Source: Anastatus disparis
Lineage: Eukaryota > Arthropoda > Insecta > Hymenoptera > Eupelmidae
Length of the DNA: 64,000 nt
Assembly (NCBI GenBank): GCA_017163975.1
Contig: JAFFSR010000017.1
Location: forward strand, 1,178,001-1,242,000
Direction: 5' to 3'
A program made the translations under genes and the position numbers. The notes under the pieces are model-generated. The model had not been told where the DNA came from. It worked only from the letters and a program-made list of their open reading frames with translations, and searched no databases. Shown piece by piece: positions 33,875-44,374 of this stretch (position 1 is its first letter; the number at the start of each line of letters is the position of its first letter).

Positions 33875-35007
33875 TTGACATACATAATAAATATGAGGAT
33901 TATATTTACAGCTCACAAAATATTACTAAAAAGCTGGGAGACGGACAGCAATGACAGCGATGAAGGAACTTTATTCGAACAATCTATTGACAATAGTGAT
34001 TTGCCGAGTACATCAAGAAATACTGCTCGACGTCGTTCATTTAATGATGATGCTGAAGTTGCCAGTAATAAAGAAGAAGAAGAAGAAGAAGAAGAAGAAG
34101 AAGGAGAAAAAGAAGAAGAAGAAGGAGAAAGTGTTCAAATTGCACAAGAACATCAACACGATGAAGTAATTCTAGACAGTGATGCTGATACAGTCATTGA
34201 CCCTGTTTGAATTGAACAACAACAGCCGCAGAAGTGGCAGCAAGACTTCAGAGCAAATTTTAAGTCAGAGTCCAAAGAGTACGAGTTTGAAGGTGAAGGG
34301 CCAAATGAGGAAATAATATGACCAACAGGTCGATTGGCGCGTACGATGATTGTAGATCATCCAGAGCCATTCAATGCTGTCTTAAGAGCAGGCCGGATCC
34401 GCTGTCCTTGTCTAATTGGCATTTTTGTTATTTACTCAAGTTTTAATCGGTGTATCTTCAAATTAAAGGTCGAGCGCAATAGATATTATTATTATGAACA
34501 TCTATGCACAAGAAAAAAAATATCTACCGGTTTGTTTTTGAGAAAAGTAAGTAACGCCAAAGTAAAAGTTTATGTTTATAATATTTTCGCGTTACTTACT
34601 TTTCTCAAAAACAAACCAGTAGATATTTTTTTTCTTGTGCATAGATGTTCATAATAATAATATCTATTGCGCTCGACCTTTAATTTGAAGATATATCGAT
34701 TAAAACTTGAGTAAATAACAAACAACTCAATTGTTACTCGGTCGGTATCAGGTTCTACTCCAGCCTACCGTTAAGAGGATCAAACCATAATAGCCCTGAA
34801 AATACATCACCTAATGACATTGAAACTGAGTCAGCAAAGACGGAAGACTCTTCAGAAAACACGCAAGAACGGACTGTTCTTTTACATAGTTTTTATACTC
34901 AAAGAGCACCGCAAAGGGAGAGGGAATTTAACATGGTGAATCGCATGCGCATGGCCTATCACTCATTTAACAGAAGCGTACTAGATCGTCGTATTAATGA
35001 ATATTAG
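33875..35007 (+). pseudogene. Acidic hypothetical protein, broken by a TTAA element
   Basis: A plus-strand frame begins at about 33896 (upstream part uncertain) and reads SDEGTLFEQSIDNSDLPSTS, a long Glu run from (GAA)n at 34071-34130, then a stop at 34208. Related text continues in nearby frames. At 34382 a TTAA palindrome interrupts the frame. On its far side the same frame resumes with GSNHNSPENTSPNDIE... and runs to TAG 35005-35007 (basic end MRMAYHSFNRSVLDRRINEY). The position upstream of polymerase remains on the same strand suggests it was part of the same virus-like element (inference). Function unknown. Confidence 0.4.
34386..34770. mobile_element. 385-bp palindromic TTAA MITE, family A copy 1
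   Basis: Bounded by TTAA at 34382-34385 and 34771-34774. One end reads GAGCAGGCCGGATCCGCTG and the other, inward, CGGTAGGCTGGAGTAGAACC. The body is a long hairpin with TCTATGCACAAGAAAAAAAA in the arms. Other copies are at 46120, 57316, 58642 and 59031. Confidence 0.9.
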
Positions 35008-35274
35008 TTTTCTTTATTATTATTATTATCGTAATCATTATTGCTATTATTATTATTCTATTGTTATCATATTCATTGTATTATTATTTTATTAATTTTT
35101 ATTAACATTATAATGATAAATATTTTTAAAAAAATATTATTTTCATTTAAAGTGATCTGAAGGGAAGAAAACGGATACGATAGTGCCTCAAATTTGAATT
35201 TAACATCTCTGGAAATATATGCCCAGAGAATTAGGCCCGTTTGACTAGCCCAAGAATTAAGATGGTTTCATACA

Positions 35275-35379
35275 ATGGCTGAGGATACTGAATCAGCCTT
35301 GTATATAGATTCTACCACTGATTTGGCCGATCTACTAGACCACGTACATGATAGCTTTAATAGACCTTCACAGAATTAA
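35275..35379 (+). CDS. Tiny open frame of unknown function
   Basis: ATG 35275 to TAA 35377-35379 gives 34 residues (MAEDTESALYIDSTTDLADL). Protein-like text also lies just upstream (SNLNLTSLEIYAQRIRP) with stops, so this is probably the end of a decayed gene in the virus-like region rather than a complete gene. Confidence 0.25.
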   Translation: MAEDTESALYIDSTTDLADLLDHVHDSFNRPSQN

Positions 35380-35429
35380 AAATTTTAGAAAATTATATTA
35401 TATTTATTGTTTTTTATATTTTAAATGTT

Positions 35430-35510
35430 CTAAATTTAAAATAAATAATAATAATAGTAATTATAATAACGTAGATAATAATAATAACAATAATAATAAT
35501 AATAGTAATG
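35430..35510. repeat. AAT/AAC trinucleotide microsatellite
   Basis: Interrupted (AAT)n with occasional AAC and AGT units. Confidence 0.8.
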
Positions 35511-35599
35511 AACATGTAATAAAACAATTCTCAATAAATTAATTTTTTAAATGAATTTTTGAAAATAATTAATCAAAATAATTCCTAATTATGAAATTT

Positions 35600-37475
35600 T
35601 TATAGCCTCATCATCATCATCATCCTTCGTCGAAACATCAAGAGTGCGAGAAAGCCGTTCCGCGCTTTTACCTACTGTAGAAAGTGAGAAAGAAGAAGAA
35701 GAAAAAGATGGAGAGCAGGGAGTCACAAATGCATCAGATAGAGAGAGAGAGAGCCAGCTTAAGTCTATCTCCAATAGCAGCGTAAGTCATGGGTATGGTA
35801 ATAGCAGTAAGAGAGAGTTTAATGCGTATACAAGCGAGAATGTGGATAAGTATGAGTGTGCGCATAAGAGTAGGTGAGGGCGAGAATATTCAAATAGGTG
35901 ACGGTAGAAGCGCTAGTGTGGAAGAATTTTCAATAAGACCCCCAGGCGTAAGATTTGACATTAATCAAAAAAGAAATGATTACATAAGAAAGTTCCAAAC
36001 GAATGCAACAATTTCAAGTTCTTTCCGTGCGACCGCTTACGGAAGATTTTAATCCGGTTTTATAGTTAGAGTTAATTATGCGAGATATTCATGAGTATTT
36101 AATATCGTTCGGAGACGAAAATGACTTAATAGGAATTAATGTAAGAACTATTCTCTTTAGTCACAGTCTGGCCGGAATGTCACTTAGACCGATTGTTAAT
36201 TTTAATTACGATGATTTATAGGAGATTATAAGCAATTTTACTCAAAGCAACCAAAATTTTGAAATTGACGATAGTTTTATTGTAGAGGTAACTTACGTTA
36301 ATTTACCACGTGGTACTGGTCGTAAAAATAAATTGGATATAATCATATTACATAAAAAATCAATAGTTTGCATACAAAATAAAGATAATTTATGCTTGCA
36401 GCGGGCTTTAGTTGTTGGAGAGATGTACATAAACTATAAAAAAAACATGATTCTATCTATGTAAAAAAAAGTGGGCGGTCATTAGAGATGGACGTAGATT
36501 TTTGCAAAAAAAGTATGCTCTGCAGTTAATAAAAAATGCCCGATTAAAAGTTCTGACAGATGGGTGGTGATTTCGAGAAATAGATAATTTCAACAGTACT
36601 ATACTAGACTCGGTATTGCAATTCAAGTATATGATAAAAGGAATTTTTGAAGCGGGGAACCACCATTTTTGAATGACCGTGCGTCAATCAAACAATTGCA
36701 ATTCAATGTGGATTTTCAAGGTGTTATTAATTTATATTATGATTCCGATGAGCACCACTATCACACTATTTTAAATATAAGCGGAGCAGCAGGTGATACA
36801 TTTTCCTGTGAATACTGCAATAAATGTTACAGATATGCTGACTAACACCATTGTTCGAACATTTGTCCAAATTGTTTTGTATCACTATGATGTGAAAAAG
36901 AAAACGGTATAGTCTTGAAATTTAATAAATGTCGTATAACTTTTTTCAATAATGCTTGCTACAAAAATCACCAAACGCACGAAAGATATAGGGTAAATAA
37001 TAAAAAAATTTGGAAACTTGTTAAAATTTGTCAAATTTGTAATAAAGTTATTCATGCACATAGAAGCAGGCATGAACGCGGAGTCATTGGTATAAGCTTT
37101 GTCGAGAAAAACATTCTATTAACGAGTTATGTTACATGCGCCCTCTATCGAACAATGACGAAAACAATAGAAATAACGTTGAAAGAGAGAAAACTCTGTT
37201 TGCGTTTTATGATTTTGGAACACAACAAGATACAGCGTATAAAAACCACGCCACCACGCGATTACATGTTTCTAATCTCTGAGTAGTACAACAAGCGTGT
37301 GAAGATTGTTTATAGAATAATGATTTATCTTAGAGATGCGATACTTGTGGTATTCGCGAGTATGTTTTTAAAGAAAAACCATTTAACCAGTTTTTAAATT
37401 TGTATATTCGTGGGAAATCAATTTTCAAGCAGATTATATGTATTGCGCACAATACTGGTGGTCAAAAAGGGCCAC
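35600..37475 (+). pseudogene. Protein-primed type-B DNA polymerase, N-terminal part (Polinton-like)
   Basis: The plus-strand text is spread over several frames. An acidic/Ser-rich lead (about 35600-35900) is followed from about 35938 by RPPGVRFDINQKR, then near 36080 by MRDIHEYLISFGDENDLIG. A segment with RGTGRKNKLDIIILHKK lies near 36310. A Cys/His-rich stretch at about 36800-37380 holds pairs such as CEYCNKC, CPNCF, CQICNK and CDTCG. At about 37442 AHNTGG recalls the exonuclease region. This order is that of the N-terminal half of the large protein-primed polymerases of Polinton/Maverick elements and related viruses. Many stops and frameshifts show it is an old, dead copy. Downstream similarity stops near 37475, where other repeats begin; the C-terminal part reappears beyond 43.2 kb. 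Confidence 0.6.
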
Positions 37476-37479
37476 TTCA

Positions 37480-38140
37480 CTCACCTGTTTGATACGGTTA
37501 ATTGAACTTAAATAACCAAAGAACTAAGACTAATGCAACAAAGCTTAAATTAAAGCATTCAATTTGTGCTTCATTTTATTTTTCTTTCATTTTTTTTTAA
37601 GAGTCTTAGTTTTTTGGTTATTTAAGTTTTTCTAAAGGCTCTTATTTACAATAATTTTGAAAAAATGTCTATATCCTTTTCTAGAGGGCCTAATTGACGA
37701 AAAGAAAAAACAAGGGTTCATTTTTTTTCATCAAAAAATCATATCCTGCAGTTTCAGCCGAATCCGTTTTCCAGAGGTGGGGTGCCCTCCTTGTTAGTTC
37801 AATGCTTACAATAAATGCTTATAATGATTTATTTATTTATTTGCATGACAGAAATATAGTTATTTCCTCTAACCATGTATATAAAGAATAATTTGAAACA
37901 GTTTCAGTGACAAAAAAATATAAAATATTGTCATAAAGCAAAAAATGCCATCGGACAGTCGATGCTGCTGTTATTTGCATGCAATAGATTTCAATTTAGC
38001 ATTTTTCGCTTCTTGACAATATTTTATATTTTTTTGTTGCTCTAACCGTTTCACATCATTCATTATGATTATAGTTAGAGGAAATGACTATATTTTTGCC
38101 GTGCAAATAAATAAATAAATCATTACACGCTTTTATAGTT
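37480..38140. repeat. Two foldback stretches between polymerase remains and satellite element
   Basis: A short hairpin at about 37495-37630 pairs TTAAATAACCAAAGAACTAAGAC with its inverted copy. A larger imperfect palindrome at about 37800-38130 pairs AATGATTTATTTATTTATTTG, ATAGT(T/C)ATTTCCTCTAAC and ATATAAAATATTGTCA with inverted copies. No coding signal. Confidence 0.65.
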
Positions 38141-38219
38141 AGTTACGTCACAACGTATCTTCTATATTACTTTTCAATTTATAACCCACACAGCATGAAA
38201 GAATTTCGAAATAATTTCA

Positions 38220-40985
38220 TGAAATATTACAAGTAATAATACGTTGAAAAAATTTAAAAAGGACTTAAAAAGATAACCATATTCTTTTGAAAAGAATTTA
38301 TGAAATAATACACAGAAAGATTACAAAGTCTTTACAAAAATAATACCAAGAAGGAAATGAAAGTTAAAATATGAAATATTACACGAATCCTTTCTAAAAG
38401 GACTTTGAAATGACTTCTTGAAAAGAAACAAGAAATAACTCAGAAATCTTCCAAAGATTCTAGTCATGAAATAATTTAGAAAGATTTTCGAAATAATCTA
38501 AGGTATTCTTTCAACGAATCATTTCAAGATACTTACAAAAAGCTTTTATGTAATAATTCCAAGCAAGATTTTGGTAATATTTCAAGTAATCTTACATGAA
38601 ATAATTTTAAAACCTTTTTGAAATAATTCATGAAAGAACTTATCATGACGATAAAAGTTATTACATGAATCCTTACTGAAAGGACTTTGAGAGAACTTCT
38701 TGAAAGGAAACAAGAAATAACTCAGAAATCTTCCAAAGATTGTAGTCATGAAATAATTTAGAAAGATTATCAAAATAATCTAAGGTATTCTTTCAACGAA
38801 TCATTTCAAGATACTTACAAAAAGCTTTTATGTAATAATTCCAAGCAAGGTTTTGGTAATATTTCAAGTAATCTTACATGAAATAATTTTAAAACCTTTT
38901 GAAATAATTCATGAAAGAACTTATCATGACGATAAAAGTTATTACATGAATCCTTACTGAAAGGACTTTGAGAGAACTTCTTGAAAGGAAACAAGAAATA
39001 ACTCAGAAATCTTCCAACGATTAAAATCAGAAAATAATTTAGAAAGATTTTCGGAATGATCTAAGGTATTCTTTCAACGAATCATTTCAAGATACTTACA
39101 AAAAGCTTTTATGTAATAATTCCAAGCAAGGTTTTGGTAATATTTCAAGTAATTTTACGTGAAATAATTTTAAAACCTTTTGAAATAATTCATGAAAGAA
39201 CTTATCATGACGATAAAAGTTATTACATGAATCCTTACTGAAAGGACTTTGAGAGAACTTCTTGAAAGGAAACAAGAAATAACTCAGAAATCTTCCAAAG
39301 ATTGTAGTCATGAAATAATTTAGAAAGATTATCAAAATAATCTAAGGTATTCTTTCAACGAATCATTTCAATATACTTACAAAAAGCTTTTATGTAATAA
39401 TTCCAAGCAAGGTTTTGGTAATATTTCAAGTAATTTTACGTGAAATAATTTTAAAACCTTTTTGAAATAATTCATGAAAGAACTTATCATGACGATAAAA
39501 GTTATTACATGAATCCTTACTGAAAGGACTTTGAGAGAACTTCTTGAAAGGAAACAAGAAATAACTCAGAAATCTTCCAACGATTAAAATCAGAAAATAA
39601 TTTAGAAAGATTTTCGGAATGATCTAAGGTATTCTTTCAACGAATCATTTCAAGATACTTACAAAAAGCTTTTATGTAATAATTCCAAGCAAGGTTTTGG
39701 TAATATTTCAAGTAATTTTACGTGAAATAATTTTAAAACCTTTTGAAATAATTCATGAAAGAACTTATCATGACGATAAAAGTTATTACATGAATCCTTA
39801 CTGAAAGGACTTTGAGAGAACTTCTTGAAAGGAAACAAGAAATAACTCAGAAATCTTCCAAAGATTGTAGTCATGAAATAATTTAGAAAGATTATCAAAA
39901 TAATCTAAGGTATTCTTTCAACGAATCATTTCAATATACTTACAAAAGCTTTTATGTAATAATTCCAAGCAAGGTTTTGGTAATATTTCAAGTAATTTTA
40001 CGTGAAATAATTTTAAAACCTTTTTGAAATAATTCATGAAAGAACTTATCATGACGATAAAAGTTATTACATGAATCCTTACTGAAAGGACTTTGAGAGA
40101 ACTTCTTGAAAGGAAACAAGAAATAACTCAGAAATCTTCCAACGATTAAAATCAGAAAATAATTTAGAAAGATTTTCGGAATGATCTAAGGTATTCTTTC
40201 ACCGAATCATTTCAAGATTCATTCAAAAGCTTTTATGAAATAATTCATGTAATATTTTGGTAAAGTCTCAAGAAATCATACATGAAATAATTTTGAAATC
40301 TTTTGAAATATTTCATGAAATAACTTATGATGAGAATAAAAGTTATTACATAAATCCTTACTGAAAGGACTTTGAAGAGACTTCTTGAAAGGAAACAAGA
40401 AAGAACTCAGAAATCTTCCAACGATTAAAATCAGAAAATAATTTAGAAAGATTTTCGGAATGATCTAAGGTATTCTTTCACCGAATCATTTCAAGATTCA
40501 TTCAAAAAGCTTTCATGAAATAATTCATGCAATATTTTGGTAAAGTCTCAAGAAATCTTACATGAAATAATTTTGAAATCTTTTTGAAATATTTCATGAA
40601 ATAACTTATGATGAGAATAAAAGTTATTAAATAAATCCTTACTGAAAGGACTTTGAAAAGACTTCTTGAAAGGAAACAAGAAAGAACTCAGAAATCTTCT
40701 AACGATTAAAATCAGAAAATAATTTAGAAAGATTTTCGGAATGATCTAAGGTATTCTTTTACCGAATCATTTCAAGATTCATTCAAAAAGCTTTCATGAA
40801 ATAATTCATGCAATATTTTGGTAAAGTCTCAAGAAATCTTACATGAAATAATTTTGAAATCTTTTTGAAATATTTCATGAAATAACTTATGATAAGAATA
40901 AAAGTTATTACATGAATCCTTACTGAAAGGACTTTGAAAGGACTTTATGAAAGAAAACGTGAAAGATAACAGAATCATTTAGAAA
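38220..40985. repeat. 281-bp satellite array with 562-bp higher-order period
   Basis: The marker GGTATTCTTT falls at 38502, 38784, 39065, 39346, 39628, 39909, 40190, 40469 and 40750, a spacing of 279-282 bp. Two unit variants (AAAGATTGTAGTCATG type and AACGATTAAAATCAG type) alternate from 38.7 to 40.1 kb, giving a dimer period of about 562 bp. The last units are more diverged. Reverse-frame open stretches are by-products of the repeat. Confidence 0.95.
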
Positions 40986-41205
40986 TATTTTCGGGATTAG
41001 TTTATAATTTATCCGCTTGATGGCGGTATCTCTTACTCTCGCAAGCGGTAAGAGTGCTTCCCGTTTCATATATAAGGAAAATAAGAATCTTAAATGGAAA
41101 CTATAAATTGTTATGCGTGCGATGTCTGTGTTATGATAACTTCGATTTTAACCGCTGTAAAACTATTCGTAATCCTATGAATAATTATATCATCATATAT
41201 CCGTT

Positions 41206-41254
41206 ATATATATGTGTGTGTGTGTGTATGTGTGTGTGTGTGTGTGTGTGTGTA
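41206..41254. repeat. GT microsatellite
   Basis: A (GT)n run interrupted by two TATG units. It lies between the 281-bp array and the 177-bp repeats. Confidence 0.95.
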
Positions 41255-41329
41255 TTGATTTTAAATTGATTCTTAAATAATACAGGAAAGAATAAAATTT
41301 CTAGAACTTTACACGTCTCTCAACTAAAG

Positions 41330-41927
41330 ATAGATGAAAAGATTAATGCATTATTACTAAAAGAATTCATGGATCCTTACAGAATTCTTTCATTGAAAGG
41401 ATTCTGTAATAATTCTATGTCCGAGGTATATTTCTTTCAGAAATAATACAATGAAATATTTTTAAAATATTTTATATCATTCTTACAGAATACTTTCAAT
41501 GAAAGATGTATGAAAAGATTTAAGAATTATTACCAAAAGAATTCATGGATCCTTACAGAATTCTTTTATTGAAAGGATTCTGTAATAATTCTATGTCCGA
41601 GGTATATTCCTTTTAGAAATAATACAATGAAATATTTTAAAAATATTTCATATTATTCTTACAGAATCCTTTCAATGGAAGATGTATGAAAAGATTTACG
41701 AATTATTACCAAAAGAATTCATGGATCCTCACAGAATTCTTCCATTGAAAGGATTTTGAAATGACTTGTGAATTCTTTATGAAATATTTTTATGTATTAT
41801 TTTTAAAAGAATAATACCTCGGACATAGAATTATTTCAGAATCCTTTCAGTGAAATATTTCTGAAAGATTGTAGTCCTTTTATGAATCCTTTCAGAATCC
41901 TTTCAAAGTCCTTTCATGCTGTATGGG
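41330..41927. repeat. About 177-bp tandem repeats, then an inverted copy
   Basis: GGATTCTGTAATAATTCTATG recurs at about 41398 and 41575 with flanking text (AAAAGAATTCATGGATCCTTACAG). An inverted version (CCTCGGACATAGAATTATTTC) follows at about 41818. They form the right flank of the satellite element. Confidence 0.8.
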
Positions 41928-42159
41928 AATTTCTAAATATCTTTTTCTTAACATGATATTGATGAACTAATTGAACAGTCATCAAACAATAAAAGAATGT
42001 GTTAACCTAAGCAGTAAAGAAACTTTAAGTTGATATTAAGCAACAAAATTCGTTGACTTCGAAATTATTAAATCACAAAACAAGCAAGATCCACTTATTA
42101 CTTAATGAAATTATGTCAAGATAAATCTTAAATTTAGATTTAAATAGATTTTAAGATAT

Positions 42160-43060
42160 TTTTGTAAGTTGTTCAATAACTGTATTATTTTTATTTTTGT
42201 TTTTCGTGCCGATAAACAAAATCTTGAGCCCCAAGGTGTACGAAATAAAACGTACCCTTGTACATTAGTATCTATTCAAATAGAAAAATATGTATAAGCT
42301 TAGAGATCTAATATAATATTTAAATAGATTTTAGGATATTTTTGTAAATTGTTCAATAACTGTATTATTTTTATTTTTGTTTTTCGTGCCGATAAACAAA
42401 ATCTTGAGCCCCAAGGTGTACGAAATAAAACGTACCCTTGTGCATTAGTATCTATTCAAATAGAAAAATATGTATATTTATCAATTAAGCTTGTAATAAT
42501 TATCTGTAAATTGATCGATAACTGTTTTGTTTTTACGATTGCCTATCCTTCTAATATGCAATCTTTTGAGCCCCAAGGTGTTACGTCACAACGTATCTTT
42601 TATATTACTTTTTAATTTACGATTTCTAAATATATTTTTCTTAACATGATATTGATGAACTAGATCCACTTATTACTTAATGAAATTATGTCAAGATTAA
42701 TCTTATAAAAGCCGACTGAAATAAACGGCAGTGGGCACTACCCCAGGATCATCGTTGGTATCAAGTCGTAAATCCTGTAATTCAAATTTAAATTCAAATT
42801 CAAATTTAAATAAAGTTATTGTATTCAATATTAATTATTTTTACAAGTGTCAATAAATATCTTAAAAGTTACTTATATTCGACTCGAGTCTTATTTCAAA
42901 CCGTGCCTATATCTATTCTTTGTCTGTCTGTATCCAGTCTTCATCTACTTGAATCAATCAAGGTAAGAATATTCAATTTATATATTCTCTATTCAAGTTA
43001 TCTAAATAAATATTCTCCAATATATTTTAATTAAGAGAACGATTTACTCAATTAAATATT
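42160..43060. repeat. LTR-like segment with threefold upstream repeat
   Basis: A block containing GAGCCCCAAGGTGT occurs three times (about 42229, 42408 and 42571); the first two copies share about 130 nearly identical bases. Downstream lie TATAAAAG (about 42704), AATAAA signals (about 42808 and 42855) and TTGGTGGAGTTCATTTCACC (about 43060). This resembles U3-R-U5 followed by a leader, but I cannot find a second LTR or a flanking duplication. Confidence 0.35.
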
Positions 43061-43334
43061 GGTGGAGTTCATTTCACCACTAGATTATACATATATTTAT
43101 CTTCCATAATTGTAATTTAATAATTAATTCAATTATTCCAAATTAATATTTAAAATCATACAAAAATATTTAGCATAATAAAATCATACATTTTTATTTA
43201 GTCCTGGTAAAAGCCAGGACTTAACAAGTAAACACTGAACACAGTCACCGATTTGGTTCCGACCGCCTCTTAAAGAAGTTTATGAAAATACATTCGTAAA
43301 ATAAGTAAAATGCGGCAATGTGGATATGAAGCTT

Positions 43335-44370
43335 CCCGGTTGAAAAAAAACACATAGTTTTATTACATGATTTTATCATATGGTTTTATTATGTGGTTTT
43401 ATCATATGGTTTTATTACATGTTTTTTGGTTTCAATTTATCATATGATGAAAGTATATGATAAAATCATATAATATAACCCTATGATGAAATCGTACAGT
43501 GAAACTATATGGTGAAGACAAAATAAAACCATACACACGGAGAGAAAAAGCAGTTAACAGCTACTCAAAAAATTTGGAATCATTACTAACTTTGTTCGAC
43601 AATAATTAAAGGAATGGGAATAAATACTAATCTATATTTTTGCACCACGCAACAAAAGTAAGGTTACGATTTTACAAATGATCTGAGAAAAATAAGGACT
43701 GAGGGGATATTCAAGTAACGATATGTATGTATGTATCGCGACGATAGTTGTCGGCAAGAGAATAAAAAGTCTGCACGCGCATAGAATTCGCGTAATACAT
43801 AGATGTGTATCACTACCTGAATAGCCCCTCTGATTACTAAAGAGTTAGGTAGCTAGTCATAAAAAGTTAAATGAAGAGTCAAACTGAGAATTATTGTCTG
43901 TAGTTTGCCTATAGGCAGACTGCAGACAATAATTCTCAGTTTGACTCTTCATTTAACTTTTTATGACTAGCTATCTAACTCTTTAGTAATCAGTCCTTAG
44001 TTTTCTCAAATCATTTGTAAAATCATAACTTTACTTTTATCGCGTGGCGCTAAATTATAGATTTGTATTTATTCCTTTACCTTTAATTATTGCCGAACAA
44101 AGTTAGTGATGATTCTTAATTTGTTGAGTAGCTGTTAACTGTTTTTTCTCTCCGTGAATATGGTTTTATTTTGTCTTCACCATATAGTTTCACTATACGA
44201 TTTCATCATAGGGTTATATTATTCGATTTTATCATATGATAAATTGAAACCAAAAAACATGTAATAAAACCATATGATAAAACCACATAATAAAACCATA
44301 TGATAAAACCACATAATAAAACCATATGATAAAATCATGTAATAAAACTATGTGTTTATTTTCAACCGGG
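43335..44370. mobile_element. 1.04-kb palindromic element, CCCGGTTGAAAA ends
   Basis: The ends CCCGGTTGAAAAAAAACACA and TGTGTTTATTTTCAACCGGG are inverted, TT flanks both sides, and the arms pair almost along their whole length to a centre near 43920. Repeated (C)ATATG(A/G)TTTTAT(T/C) blocks fill the outer arms. A second inverted pair CACGGAGAGAAAAAGCAGT / ACTGTTTTTTCTCTCCGTG lies inside. It sits within polymerase-derived sequence: protein-like text on both sides (FRQCGYEA-type before, LWECEFDK after). Confidence 0.85.
43703..43829. mobile_element. 127-bp MITE in one arm of the palindrome, CTGA duplication
   Basis: CTGA at 43699-43702 and 43830-43833 flanks the insert, whose ends GGGGATATTCAAGTA / TACCTGAATAGCCCC are inverted. 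The opposite arm (about 43985-44000) carries the unoccupied site, one CTGA equivalent in AGTAATCAGTCC, so the insertion and its 4-bp duplication are read directly. Confidence 0.85.
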
Positions 44371-44374
44371 TTGC

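Larger units (their letters stand above)
38185..41927. mobile_element. 3.74-kb inverted-repeat element carrying a satellite array
   Basis: The left end CCCACACAGCATGAAAG (38185) is mirrored by CTTTCATGCTGTATGGG (to 41927). Unoccupied flanking sequence is present at 42580-42662, where the left flank (GTTACGTCACAACGTATCTT...) joins the right flank (ATTTCTAAATAT...) without the element. Overlap at the junction is about 2 bp (AA). No transposase is visible inside; the interior is tandem repeats. Confidence 0.75.

Noticed and set aside
38582..39898. Recurrent open frames of 63-79 codons on the minus strand
   Set aside because: They are by-products of the 281-bp satellite; each copy repeats the same frame with no sign of selection.
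38220..40985. CRISPR-like array
   Set aside because: Units are 281 bp, contiguous and without unique spacers; this is satellite DNA in an intron-containing animal genome.
38176..41936. 9-bp target duplication AATTTATAA / AATTTCTAA around the satellite element, which would suggest a Mutator type
   Set aside because: The unoccupied site at 42613-42635 shows these are neighbouring, not duplicated, sequences; the true overlap is about 2 bp.
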